Origin: Pohlia nutans
Taxonomy: Eukaryota > Streptophyta > Bryopsida > Bryales > Mniaceae
NCBI GenBank assembly: GCA_022496805.1
Contig: CM040104.1
Location: forward strand, 5,741,650-5,805,649
Direction: 5' to 3'
Length of the DNA: 64,000 nt
The notes below the pieces were generated by a model. The model saw only the letters and a list, made by a program, of their open reading frames with translations. It did not search any database and was not told the DNA's origin. The translations under genes were made by a program, and so were the position numbers. This document shows, piece after piece, positions 26,299 through 36,353 of this stretch. Every line of letters begins with the position of its first letter. Positions within the stretch are counted from its first letter, which is position 1.

Positions 26299-27095
26299 CA
26301 GGTCCAAACTTGACGAGGCGGATGGTGCCAGGCCCACCGTGACCCTCGATCATGGTAGACGACTCGAAGTGTTGCGGTAAGTCCTTCAACAAAATCTCGT
26401 CCACGTGCTTGCACGCCTTCCACACAAGGTCTAGAGACACGTCTAGTGCCTCTATGTGCACGAACGTTCTCTTATCATAGACCGCCTTCTCCATTTCTTT
26501 GAACACGAGCTCTACCATGGCCTTTACTTCCTCCGGAAGATCCATGTCGCCAACTGGAGTGAACTTGGCAGTCCAAGTAGCCTCAGTCTGGGTGTCGACT
26601 TTTGCTTCGAAGTGAATCTCGACGCTAAAGGTACTGTAGCGTGCATCGCCTTCTAAAAGCGTATACTCCATCGTCTTGGTGGCGTCGTCAATCTTGTCGA
26701 TGCGCTCCTTCAAAAAAACCGTGTGTGGATTTACTGCAACACAAACAAAAAAGCACATCAAATCCTTTCGATCACCTCAAAGCACCAGTCCAAAAACAAA
26801 AAAGAACACATCATATCTGCATAACAACAAAACTAGTAGGTGATTGCATTACCTTAAAGCATATGTCTAAAATCGAAAGGAAATGATCGATATAACAACA
26901 AAAGTAGTTGGTGAACGCATAGTTACCTGGACCCATGGTGAGAAAACGGATGCTTTCAGGCTCACCGTGGCCCTCAAAATACGGCGGTAGAAGGTTGACA
27001 AAGATGACAAAGATGTTGTTCATATGTTTGCAAGCCTCCCAGATCTCATCAACCGAGGTCTGGAGCACTGAAGTGTGAGAAAGTATGTGCGACAT
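26299..27095 (-). CDS. Bet v 1/PR-10-like protein, two tandem domains, C-terminal part broken
   Basis: Exon 1 is 27095-26927 and exon 2 is 26733-26299 (phase 1, GT-AG). Exon 1 plus the first half of exon 2 encode one Bet v 1-like domain: a degenerate P-loop EGHGEPESIR, then KERIDKIDD, YTLLEGD and a final helix near LPEEVKAMVELVFKEMEKAV. The second half of exon 2 starts another domain (ALDVSLDLVWKACKHVDEIL) with a better glycine-rich loop, EGHGGPGTIRLVKFGPG. Both domains are cut by an intron at the same codon, GP|G, the classical PR-10 intron position. The gene therefore looks like a fusion of two tandem PR-10 genes. The exon needed to finish domain 2 is decayed (separate entry). If intron 2 is retained, the frame ends at 26270-26272. 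The family binds hydrophobic ligands such as cytokinins, flavonoids or alkaloid intermediates in the cytosol; no ligand can be assigned. Confidence 0.75.
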
Positions 27096-27210
27096 GGTTA
27101 CAAAGCGAGCGAGGTGAAGAAGTGTACAAGAGAGGAGAGGACGTGAGAGACGGAGCGATTAGAAAAGTAGTGAGGGAGTCATTGTGTGGGATGGTGAGGT
27201 TTTGCACCTT

Positions 27211-27218
27211 TACTTATA
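27211..27218 (-). promoter_or_regulatory. Possible TATA box of the Bet v 1-like gene
   Basis: TATAAGTA on the minus strand, 116 bp before the ATG at 27095, in sensible spacing for a plant promoter. Confidence 0.45.
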
Positions 27219-27520
27219 CCCATTTGAAGAGCTTCAAACGAATTGGAATGAAGCTTCACCGGAAGCTTCGATTGTGATTGTGCAACTGAGGTGGTATAGG
27301 AGCCAGCTCACCACCACAACGACGACCATGCAACCCCCATTCATTCCACCGGCAGTGGCTTTCAAAGGTTAAGTCCTATGGTTTTTGCAAAATACCGCAA
27401 ATGCATTGAGTCTTTCAAGTCCTTTCACTCAGCCCTACGGGCGCGAAAGGTCATTCCATTCTTTTGCCTCATTAGCTCAATAACTTTGTATACATTACAG
27501 TTTCAATAAGAATATTTTAT
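27219..27520. other. Upstream flank of the Bet v 1-like gene
   Basis: No protein recognised. The promoter of the minus-strand gene should lie in the left part. Confidence 0.35.
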
Positions 27521-27522
27521 AA

Positions 27523-27605
27523 ATGTGTGCAAATATTATGAGAATATGTGCAAATATTATGAGAATATGTGCAAATATTATGAGAATATGTGCAAATATG
27601 TTTAA
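27523..27605. repeat. 21-bp tandem repeat, four copies
   Basis: Unit AATATGTGCAAATATTATGAG repeated almost exactly. Confidence 0.9.
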
Positions 27606-27854
27606 TATTATGATATTGAACGGGCAAGAGACTAGGCTTACAAGAGAAGGAAGTATGCTATTGGGCACCAAAACTATTACTTTAGTGAATATTTGAGGCT
27701 TTTAGAATAGTGCGAGGTCCTATTTCATAACAATTTATAAAAGAAAGAGAGAAATATATTCTAAAAATTGAATTCAAGGAATATTCAATATTAATTAAAT
27801 TTTTTAAATTAATTAAAATCTCATATCAAACGTGATATGATGTGGATATGATGT

Positions 27855-28045
27855 GGCAGTTGCTCGGCCACGTTCCTTTAACTCGTTTTGAGTTCAAAAC
27901 GACTGCAAAACTAGTCTATGGTGAGTTGGCGAATAATCTAAAGCAAGGCCTTATATCACCGTGGGGTATGGAACTCATGACCTCCCGAATGCTAGGAGAA
28001 TATTCCCATAAGTTCTTCCAAACCTAAGGGACTATTCATGAAGGA
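27855..28045 (-). mobile_element. SINE-like repeat, copy 1
   Basis: Inverted relative of 29996-30180: shared AAAACTAGTCTATGGTGA, AAGCAAGGCC, AACTCATGACCTC and AGGGACTATTCATGAA. The minus strand carries GGTCATGAGTTCC, a degenerate Pol III B box. Confidence 0.5.
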
Positions 28046-28469
28046 ACCAAGTGACTATTTATAAACAACACTTATCAAAATCTCTTATTATTGAGAATGT
28101 GTTATTATTGGGACAAAGACTCTCCTTACAAGTTGGAAATCATAGATTCTGTTTTCGGATATCTCTAATTAAAAATAATAATTAAAGAATAATTTAGTTA
28201 TAATAATTGAATAATCATTACGTTTATAGAAGATTAAAGAATATTTAGTAATCATAAATGGGAAGATAGGTTGATTGGCACAATGAATGGATATTTGAGA
28301 TTACAGTGTGCATTTAAAAAATGAATTGAAAACGGGATTGTTAGACCTAAAGCTGTTGCTATTTGTGAAAGTTTATCTTGATTGATGTTTGCAATTTGAA
28401 TTTGCAAACTCTTTTGTAAGAGCATATAATGGAATTCATGATTGCAAATTATTAGAAACATAAACCTCC

Positions 28470-29245
28470 AAGGCCGAGAAAGAGGGGGAGAAGGAGAGTG
28501 AGAGGAAAGAGGGGAGGGAGAGTGACATTAGGTGTGTGCCACGCACCCCACGACTAAAAATAGAAATTTTATAAAATTAGAATAAAACAAAATTATATAG
28601 ATTTTTTTTGTTTTTTTTTGTCGTTGCTGTTTAGGGTTCAGCCAACAGCTGTATCCACTATGATTTTAAATTTGAAATATTTTAAATTTCTTTTGATAGG
28701 GTTGATCGCGTTGGATGGCAAGCTAAATGTTAATAAAGAAGGAATATATATATATATATATATATATGTGTTTGTGTATATTTTTATATTTATATATTAT
28801 TATTACTTCTTTTAGAGTTAGCGTCATAAATGGCAAACTGAACCCTAACCAAGAAGAAGAAGAAAGAAGAAATATGAAAGAGAAAATTAAAAATAAAAAT
28901 AACCAAACTTTGGTGCAAGTGTGGAATTGCGGTTGCACAAGACGAGCCAAAAATGGATAGAAAATAATGAAAAGAAATAGATGAAAAAAAAATGACAAGA
29001 AGAATGACATGATGGAAGACAAGAAGGAAGAGAAGAGGAAGACAAGAAAGAAGACAAGAAAGAAAACAAGATAATTGAAATGTTAAATGAAAAGATAAAT
29101 ATAAAGATAAAAAATAAATAAAACAGTTGTTTGTTTACTATGTCAGGGATTGTAAAAAGACAAAAATCGTTGTTTTTTAGATAAATTTTTTACAGCGCTC
29201 GGGGGCGATGTGCATAATTATATGGCCAGGTGCATAAGTAGCAAA
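28470..29245. mobile_element. Half copy of the large foldback
   Basis: Purine-rich GAGAGTGACAT block, TTTAGGGTTCAGCCAACAGC, short (TA)n at 28744-28766, a GACAAGAAGGAAG purine array and the outer arm TTGTTTGTTTACTATGTC, in the order found at 23640-24390. Confidence 0.7.
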
Positions 29246-29248
29246 TTG

Positions 29249-29398
29249 TGTGTTCCAAGCTCTTATACACCTAATAATGATAAATCACCAAGCTTTTTTT
29301 TATACCTTTTTACTATTTGGAGTGAATAAATAGGAGTAATTAAAGAGAAATTCATAGTAGATTCTTCAAAATCATGGTGACTTTAAGGAGAATTCTAT
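29249..29398. mobile_element. Right half of a foldback MITE
   Basis: CCAAGCTCTTATACACCTAA, then TATTTGGAGTGAATAAATAG, then GGTGACTTTAAGG match the right arm of 17213-18799. The left arm is absent; it abuts the end of the half foldback. Confidence 0.7.
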
Positions 29399-29734
29399 TG
29401 TTGAGATGAACATGGGTGAATTGTTCAACATACAATAACATTATGATTACTAAAAGAAATAAATACACATGTTTTTTATACCATAATTTCAAATTGAATA
29501 CCACATGTCTATTATACAAAAAAGTGTTAAAGCAAGTGTTGTGTGTTTTCAATATTCATTTTGTCCTCCTTTTGTATATGTAGAACATGAAAATTGTCAT
29601 ATGTTTGCAGCGTATCCTACATGTAGTGGGCAAAATACTTACATTGAAAGTTTTCGTACTGCATTCTTCGTTGAAAAAAATATAAATTTATAAATCCAAT
29701 TTCAAAATGAGCTGATGTTTTGATATCCCGCCCA

Positions 29735-29910
29735 CAAACCATCTAGAATACGCCTCATGCCTACAACCAATCCATAGGGCACTACCGTGAGTGTGCAACC
29801 CCGTTATACGCCACACAAACTAGGACCTCAACCACATGAAAGCACCCGGGTTCGAACCAATAACCTCCGAAGTTTGAGTATCAAGTTCATGCCAACATAC
29901 TAGAGTTAAC
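29735..29910 (-). mobile_element. SINE-like sequence with canonical B box
   Basis: The minus strand carries GGTTCGAACCC at 29858-29848, a perfect Pol III B box, and an A-box-like TAGTATGTTGG about 40 nt before it. The rest does not fold as a tRNA, suggesting a tRNA-derived SINE. Confidence 0.45.
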
Positions 29911-29995
29911 CAAAAACAGAAGAAGGGTTCAAGTGGAGTTCAAGTAGGCTTTGCATCCCTGTAATAACAATTTCTGACAAACATTGTTCATGAAT

Positions 29996-30235
29996 AGTCC
30001 CTTGGTCGGCTCTCTTATGCTTGTGGGAACTTCTGGGAACTCTCTTCTAACATTGGAGAGGTCATGAGTTTCATTCTCTTGGTAGTGCATGGCCTTGCTT
30101 TAAATTATTTTCACCATAGACTAGTTTTGTAGCCTTTTTGAACTGAAAATGAGTCTAAGGTGTGTACAAGGTGAGTTTTCACTTTGAGACACTCTTTTCG
30201 GTTAACTATATTGGAGTCCGGTCTTGTGTAACAAT
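29996..30235 (+). mobile_element. SINE-like repeat, copy 2
   Basis: Plus-strand counterpart of 27855-28045, with GGTCATGAGTTTCATTC as a degenerate B box. Confidence 0.45.
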
Positions 30236-30455
30236 ATCTATTTAATATGAATCACACTAAATAGAATGGAGAGTGTAATCACTTACTTCACACTAAATAG
30301 ATACATAAGTAGTAGCATTGAAATACTTACATGATGGAACATTGTGGGAACAGTGTTGGAATAATATAAACGTGTAGATAATGAGTATAAGATAACATAT
30401 GTTCTATTAGGATAGTATATTGCTTGTAAAATGAAATATTTCTTATCTTAGTTAA

Positions 30456-31031
30456 TCCTTAAATGTCCACGGTGATTTAAGAGGTCATTTGGGCCACTAA
30501 AATTCAATTTACGGCTTCAAAATTCCATTTTAAACCAAACTTTCAAACTAAAATCCTACTCAAATTTTATAATTTATCTGATGTAGTTTAATTTTTAAAA
30601 TAATCAATATTAAATGAGAAATAGACACCAACAATTGAGTTTCAATAAAAGACAAAAAAACCTTTCATCATTAAAAAATCTAAGAGTTTTTGTGCAAGCA
30701 CGTTGAATTTTTTATCATTGTAGGTGAAATTCAATTTACTATTTATTTCATCTAAAATTTCTAATTTTAGACTCATCTCGTCATCCGAATTTGAGAAAAA
30801 TAAAAATATCAATAAAAAGAGTGTTTTTGTGACCTACTTTGGAGCAGTGGAAAAATAAGATAAATTGGTCAATCAGAGTAAAATTTAGCATCTTTTGATT
30901 CATTTTAGTATCATCTATTAAATGAAAAAAAAAAAAAAAAAAAAAACACAAATTTCAAAAATACAAAAATATAGAAATGCAATTGATGTCCAAAAATGAG
31001 AAAAAACTTGGAAGCCTCTAGACATTCAGGG
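30456..31031. mobile_element. TTAA element N (576 bp)
   Basis: Ends TCCTTAAATGTCC and inverse of CCCTGAATGTC; TTAA at 30452-30455 and 31032-31035. Inverted relative of elements H and L. A run of 22 A lies near 30925-30946. Confidence 0.8.
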
Positions 31032-31357
31032 TTAACATTAAGGAATGTAGTACTTATTTGTTTGTTTTGTTTTGTTTTGTATGTTATATTGAGATCTTGT
31101 GAACAATGCCATTGTTGGCTGCAAACTTGATATTGTTGAAAAACTCTAAACAATAAGGGATACAACAAAGTCATTTCGTGACTTTTGGACCTACAATGTG
31201 AAAGTTGTGGATTTTTAATCAATTAAATTAAATTACATTAAACTAAGTTATGCATGAATTATTCTGAAAATGAAATTAAAGATAAAAACAAGGCTAAATC
31301 ACCAGGAACACTTGGGCCAATAACACACGGTCACCCTAGTCAGAGATAATCAGAAGG

Positions 31358-31366
31358 AAAAAAAAA
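31358..31366 (-). terminator. Pol III T-run terminator of tRNA-Ser
   Basis: Nine consecutive T on the minus strand, 8 nt after the discriminator base of the tRNA. Confidence 0.75.
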
Positions 31367-31373
31367 GTTGTAT

Positions 31374-31455
31374 CGTCAGCTGCAGGATTTGAACCTGCGC
31401 GGGGAAACCCCAGTAGATTTCGAATCTACCGCCTTAACCACTCGGCCAAACTGAC
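31374..31455 (-). tRNA. tRNA-Ser, anticodon CGA
   Basis: An 82-nt cloverleaf. The acceptor stem GTCAGTT pairs with AGCTGAC through one G-U pair; the A box is in TGGCCGAGTGG; the anticodon stem GTAGA/TCTAC encloses TTCGAAA (CGA, reading UCG). A long class II variable arm is present, the B box is GGTTCAAATCC and the discriminator is G, as usual for serine. A run of nine T follows 8 nt downstream (31366-31358), a good Pol III terminator. No intron. Confidence 0.93.
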
Positions 31456-31464
31456 AGCTCCTCT

Positions 31465-31540
31465 CGACCATTGATCGGGATCGAACTCACGATCCTTACT
31501 CTGTAGACTAGCGCCTAACTCCATTAGGACACATTGATGA
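31465..31540 (-). pseudogene. Degenerate tRNA-like sequence
   Basis: The minus strand shows CCTAATGGAGTTAGGCG, close to the D arm of plant tRNA-Arg, and a T-loop-like GTTCGATCC. Acceptor and anticodon stems do not pair. It is a dead tRNA copy or the head of a SINE, directly upstream of tRNA-Ser. Confidence 0.35.
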
Positions 31541-31812
31541 GGTGGATACACGGAAGTGAGTCTTCAGTGCCCGGTGTGAGTAATTTGCTCCGTGGCAACT
31601 CGATTCTCACATCCTCGCGTAGCCCCTCAAACAGAGCCAGCCCTGAAACAGATGAATGCAGAAGAAGAGTACATTCTTCGTCGCAAATTTCATCCGAATA
31701 TTTCATCCAAGACTCACTCTTCGAGGTTTAGGCTTTTAGCTTTCACTCTTCGCGATGCAAGCAGTTAGTTGATGGAAGACATGTGTTTCATTCATGTCGT
31801 TCCATTAAATTG
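31541..31812. other. Unassigned higher-GC island beside the tRNA
   Basis: Noticeably richer in GC than its surroundings and open on both strands for about 60 codons (31706-31524 minus; 31534-31731 plus). I do not recognise either translation. It might be a remnant exon. Confidence 0.25.
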
Positions 31813-31816
31813 TTAA

Positions 31817-32041
31817 CCCCTAAACGTCTGAAAATGCCTTTGCGGCAAGTAGAATACAGTGTATATTTCTTGTATTTGGAATGGATCCACACCTTTAATG
31901 GGTTTGAGTTCAACAAAGAATTTGAAATTTAGATCAATGCGGTTCTAGTGAGCTATTGAGATCCCAATTTAGAACTTCTTGTTGGTAGCAAATGCCAATT
32001 ATACGAAAACGTATCGACTATCCCCATGGGACGTTTAGGGG
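31817..32041. mobile_element. TTAA element O (225 bp)
   Basis: Ends CCCCTAAACGTC inverted on both sides; TTAA at 31813-31816 and 32042-32045. Close relative of element C in the same orientation. Confidence 0.87.
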
Positions 32042-32124
32042 TTAAGTCATAGACTTTGTATCCCTGCTAAAGTTTCCAAGATTCTTTCCGATGCTCTTAA
32101 ATGCTCTTTGTTTTCACATCTTAA

Positions 32125-32666
32125 CCCTTAAGTGACTGAACGACCATTTTATGGTCGCTGCCCTTTTTTTACGGGTTGCCTAGGATGAAAATATATATTT
32201 TATAAAAATAAAAATAAAATCTTCAAAATAGGAAATTAAGTCTACTTTCTAATCCAATTTGAATCATGTCAATTCAAGTTATACTCCGCTGAGGAAAAAA
32301 ATTCAAATACAAACACCTCAACATTGTCCAAGTGTTGTAAAACTTACTATTTCGGGAAAGTGATGATGTTATCTCCTTTTAATTTTTTCCTTTTAAATTT
32401 TTAGAATATAATGTCTATTTTTAACCAGTCATACCAAATTTCAAATTCTATAAATACATTTTAAAATTTTGGTGAATATTCAACGATAAATGCTTCTAAA
32501 TTTGTTAAATGAGTATCTAAAACATTTTTTGAAAGTTTGACCGCACGGATAATTACTAAACATCATGCTTCTCATTTTCTTTTTTGGACCAAACTTCATC
32601 AAAGTTGCAGTTGTAATATTTTATAACACATTTAGGTTTTTGTCTTTACCCCCTCTATCATTTGGG
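32125..32666. mobile_element. TTAA element P (542 bp)
   Basis: Left end CCCTTAAGTGACTGAACG, right end inverse of CCCAAATGATAG; TTAA at 32121-32124 and 32667-32670. Palindrome CGACCATTTTATGGTCG near the left end. Inverted relative of element G. Confidence 0.85.
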
Positions 32667-32900
32667 TTAAGTTTGTCTTACTTGCTTGACTCCTATTTAA
32701 TTCCCTCATATAATGGCAAGTGTCATCTTTTCACTCTAACTGACCCAAGAAAAGTTATTGTATCAATAAAAATCAAACCAACCAGTAGGGGGTGCAGAAC
32801 CCTACTGTTATAAAATGTAATGCTTCGCATTCAAAGCACGGATGGGATTTTGTGGAGACGAAGCTTCTTCTTCAAAGATGTGGCGTTTCAAATTGGTTAA

Positions 32901-33422
32901 TCCTTTGACGCGCTTGTGTCCATATAATAGACGAACAGATTGCAACCTTTCCCAACACTACATCATGTACAGTTTTTCATCCATCCAAATTCCTCTTGGT
33001 TCTTGTGCTATTTGACTATCATTTGTACAACATGGATCATCAAAATAAGATATTGTGAGTTTTTGAAAAACAACACAATTGGTTTATGTCAAGTTTCATT
33101 CTTAGTTCAAAAAGAGAAAAATTAAACCAGAATAAGTAGAATCAAATAATAGAAACCACACCATCTCGTAGTGTATGTTATTCCAATTTCATTACTATAT
33201 TTAAAAAATTGTGTTAATTTGGGATTTTTAATTGAATTTCAAAAGAAATCCTTGCAAAATTAATTTAAAAATATTAATAAAAGATATGATGGATCCAACC
33301 ATACAGATGTGATCTTCACATTGACATTTACAACTTTTCTTTGTACATCAACTCCACTTTTTTTTTCATCAAACATTTTATAACGAATCTTTGAAACAGT
33401 GTTGAATCGGGACGTTAAAGGG
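32901..33422. mobile_element. TTAA element Q (522 bp)
   Basis: Ends TCCTTTGACGCG and inverse of CCCTTTAACGTCCC; TTAA at 32897-32900 and 33423-33426. Same family as elements F, K and R. Confidence 0.85.
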
Positions 33423-33990
33423 TTAAGCAGATGTGTCTAGTGGTTTCTTTAATTTTATTTGTCAAGGAGATAGTTGAACATTTTTGCTACATTTCAATGG
33501 CTTAAAGAGCAATCCTAGCTCTTTGGATGCTCTTTTCATATTAATATTCAGGTAATATCATGGTAATACACATGTGCAACCTAGGTTGCTACTTATGCCA
33601 TACCTAGATAATATCTAGGTTTAAAGAGGCTTGACTCCATGTAGAAAAGTTGGCTATTATTCCTTTTCATTTTTCAAAAATCCTTTGTATTAATTAACCA
33701 ACCCAAATTTTATGTAGCAATTTGGCTAAAATTAGCAACAAAAAATCATTGATTAGAATCATTTACTCTACTTCCAAAATTTCCATGGGCGCTTGTGAAG
33801 TTCTCGGTACCTTTTCCTTCAACAAAAGAATTTGTGATTCCTGTTTAGTGATTTAATTTATTTATTTTTTGGTTAGGAGACAAGTTTAGCATTTTTGCTA
33901 CTTTTCCATGGCTTGAAGACGAAGCAATCCAGTCTCTTTGGATGCACTTTTCATATTAATATATGGGTATCAACATGGTAATACACATGT

Positions 33991-34078
33991 GCTACCTAGG
34001 TGCTACTTAGGCGCTACCTAGGTGCTACTTAGGCGATACCTAGGTGCTACTTAGGCGATACCTAGGTGATACCTAGGT
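33991..34078. repeat. CCTAGG tandem array
   Basis: About four copies of a 22-bp unit GCTACCTAGGTGCTACTTAG plus GC/GA, rich in the palindrome CCTAGG. The other duplicate has a single CCTAGG site here. Confidence 0.9.
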
Positions 34079-34111
34079 TCAAAGAGGCCACACATCTTGA
34101 CTCCATGTAAG

Positions 34112-34325
34112 GTAGAGGGCTTCAAAACCAACAGGGTTCTAATTCCAAGAGAATCTAGGCACAATAATCATCCTAGAACCTAAATCTAGGTAGACCATAG
34201 ATATCTTATCATTTTGGTCAACATCCAATAAGAGCTCTATGATGTGCCTAGATTTGTGTTTTAAAATAAATGCATGGTTTAGATTCTCTTGGAATTAGAA
34301 CCCTGTTGGTTTTGGAGCCCTCTAC
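34112..34325. mobile_element. MITE with about 45-bp terminal inverted repeats (214 bp)
   Basis: GTAGAGGGCTTCAAAACCAA at the left is mirrored at the right end with one mismatch, and the inversion continues through GGGTTCTAATTCCAAGAGAA. The unfilled duplicate reads across the insertion point near 33635. Target duplication unclear; superfamily not assigned. Confidence 0.85.
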
Positions 34326-34757
34326 TTTAGGAAATTTGGCTATTATTCCTTCTTCTTTTTTCAAAAATATTTTGTATCAAAAAGTCAGCCCAAATTTTAT
34401 GTAGTAATTTGGCGATAATTAGCCCAAAACATTTTCGCTGTTCCTGTTTACGTTGAATGGAAGCAGAGTTTCCTTCGGCAGGTCTTGGCCTCGATATGGA
34501 AAGTGGTCCCTAGTAATAGTGTAACAATTTATGCAAAAAAAAATGCTTTGAATCAACAATAAAATCAATCGTAGGTGTTTTATGATGAACTTAGATTTCT
34601 CAATGTAAGGGCATTTTCTCAATTAGGGTTTTCAAAGTTGGATATAACTTCAGGAGGTGCATGTCCCATTTGATGGATGGATGTTTGAAGAATTTGCATA
34701 TACATACATTCTTCAAACATACACATACATACACATACATACACACATACATACATA

Positions 34758-36353
34758 CAGTGACCTTCAAAACTGTCCCAATGTTTGTACATGTTACATT
34801 CAAAAAACAATGGAGGTAAGAGAAATTCATGGAATGGAATGTAGTAAATTTACTGAAATAGTACATACAATGTACTAATTGTTTACAAAAATTCCTACAA
34901 AATGAAGCACTCAATGAGAAGGGAAAAAAACCTAAAGCTACTTTGTATATTGGGACACTTTTGAAGGTCCAACATGGAAATTCCTCACCACTTTGTCCAT
35001 TTTCCTTTGGATTTTAATACAGCTGCTATTCGTCTGGGCATGGATTCTATAAGTCTCTTGCAATCATCAACAGTGATAGAAGGGAAGGTTTCTTCTACAC
35101 GAGACCATAATTCAAGTATCCCTTTTGGTTGTGTATCATATCGGTTTAATCTCCTTTTCAAAATTGCCCATAGATTTTCTATAGGATTCAAATATGGAGA
35201 CTGAGCAGGCCAAGATAAGACACCAAAAGGTTGCCTAGAAAACCATTGTTTCATACTATTACTGCTATTTATAGGTGCATTATCATGTTGAAATATGACT
35301 TTTGATACATCTAAATTATATTTTTGAATTGTACCATAGAGATGCTCCTCCAAGATTTTTTGATAACCATGCTGATTGAGGCGACCTTCAATTCTATACA
35401 TCATGCCAGGTCCATGTATACACATACATCCCCATATCATCACGGAACCACCACCATGCTTAACAGTCGGAATAACAGTCCGCTCTGAAAGTTCTTGTGG
35501 ATCACGAACCCAACACCAAAGTCTCCCATCTGAAGAAAATCTATTAATTTTAGTCTCATTTGAGAATATCACGTGACTCCAATCATCAATAGTCCAGTGC
35601 TGATACTTTCTGGCAAATTCTAAGCGAGCCCTAATATTATTGCTTGACAAATGTGGTTTCTTTTCTTTCACATGCAATTGCAATCCTGCTCTACAAAGTC
35701 CACGGCGTACAGTAACTTCACTGACTTGTACTCCAAAAACTTCTTGCACCTGTTTAGTAGCTTCTCTTGCAGTAGACACCTTCCCTCTAGTTACACTAGT
35801 TACACAAGACCGCTCCATTGCACTTGTCAACTTGCGTGGTCTACCTCCAACTGAAAGCTTTGCATCTGGAAAATGCTTCTGACGAAGCCTCTGTACACTT
35901 GATTTACCAACATGCAAAGACTTTGCTATCTCTCTCACACTACAACCTTTTTGAAGCAAAGAGAGTACATTCTGTTGCTTCCCCTGGGACAATAGTCTCA
36001 CCATTTTCATTTGTGAAGTTAAACACGAAAAAAACAAATATATGACGCAAGAAGAACAGATACACACAACAGAACACAAACCAAGCAATTCAGAATGCAT
36101 GTACACTTCACTTGCTATGCACACAAGATTCACTCATATGGACTTTCAAAACTGTCCCAATGAAGAGGAAATATCTAGAGCTTCAATCCATGCACATGCA
36201 TGTAGAGACAAGTGGCAAGACTTGCTCCTCAATTACCTTACTAATAATAGAATGTAACTAAATTGATGCCATGTCAGTCTAGCATACAATCACTATTTGG
36301 TGACTCACCAAACTTCCAAATCAGAAACATTGGGACACTTTTGAAGGTCACTG
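34758..36353 (-). mobile_element. Complete Tc1-type transposon, 1596 bp
   Basis: Terminal inverted repeats of about 29 bp begin CAGTGACCTTCAAAA (34758 on) and recur inverted at the right end (to 36353), with one mismatch (ACTGTCCC versus AGTGTCCC). Both ends abut TA, the Tc1/mariner target. The left flank is an (ACATAC)n microsatellite and the right flank continues it. One transposase frame fills the interior. Confidence 0.93.
34985..36010 (-). CDS. Tc1-family DD34E transposase, first catalytic Asp replaced by Asn
   Basis: Uninterrupted minus-strand frame. The open frame extends up to 36133, but homology begins at MVRLLSQGKQQNVL, so the Met at 36010 or 36004 is the likely start (about 340 aa). 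An N-terminal helix-turn-helix (SVREIAKSLHVGKSSVQRLR) is followed by the basic GRPRK hook, a second HTH, then the RNase H-like core. The second and third catalytic residues are present in QHDNAP and SPYLNPIENLW, with 34 residues between them, defining DD34E (Tc1) and not the DD39D typical of plant mariners. The first motif reads VIFSNETKINRF where active relatives have FSDE, so this copy is probably catalytically dead although the frame is open. Such transposases are common in fungi and animals. Confidence 0.9.
   Translation of the reverse strand: MKMVRLLSQGKQQNVLSLLQKGCSVREIAKSLHVGKSSVQRLRQKHFPDAKLSVGGRPRKLTSAMERSCVTSVTRGKVSTAREATKQVQEVFGVQVSEVTVRRGLCRAGLQLHVKEKKPHLSSNNIRARLEFARKYQHWTIDDWSHVIFSNETKINRFSSDGRLWCWVRDPQELSERTVIPTVKHGGGSVMIWGCMCIHGPGMMYRIEGRLNQHGYQKILEEHLYGTIQKYNLDVSKVIFQHDNAPINSSNSMKQWFSRQPFGVLSWPAQSPYLNPIENLWAILKRRLNRYDTQPKGILELWSRVEETFPSITVDDCKRLIESMPRRIAAVLKSKGKWTKW

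Larger units (their letters stand above)
33445..34425. repeat. Diverged local duplication, second copy expanded
   Basis: About 33445-33740 and 33848-34425 are homologous: both share TTCATATTAATAT, GGTAATACACATGTGC, TTGACTCCATGTA and TTTGGCTATTATTCCTT. The second copy has grown by a CCTAGG tandem array and a MITE. Confidence 0.75.

Noticed and set aside
28723..29022. Ser/Phe-rich minus-strand frame
   Set aside because: Reverse translation of the purine array in the half foldback copy.
31465..31540. Second functional tRNA
   Set aside because: Acceptor and anticodon stems do not pair.
33991..34078. CRISPR-like array (also 27523-27605 and 40071-40262)
   Set aside because: Contiguous tandem units without unique spacers in a eukaryotic nuclear context.
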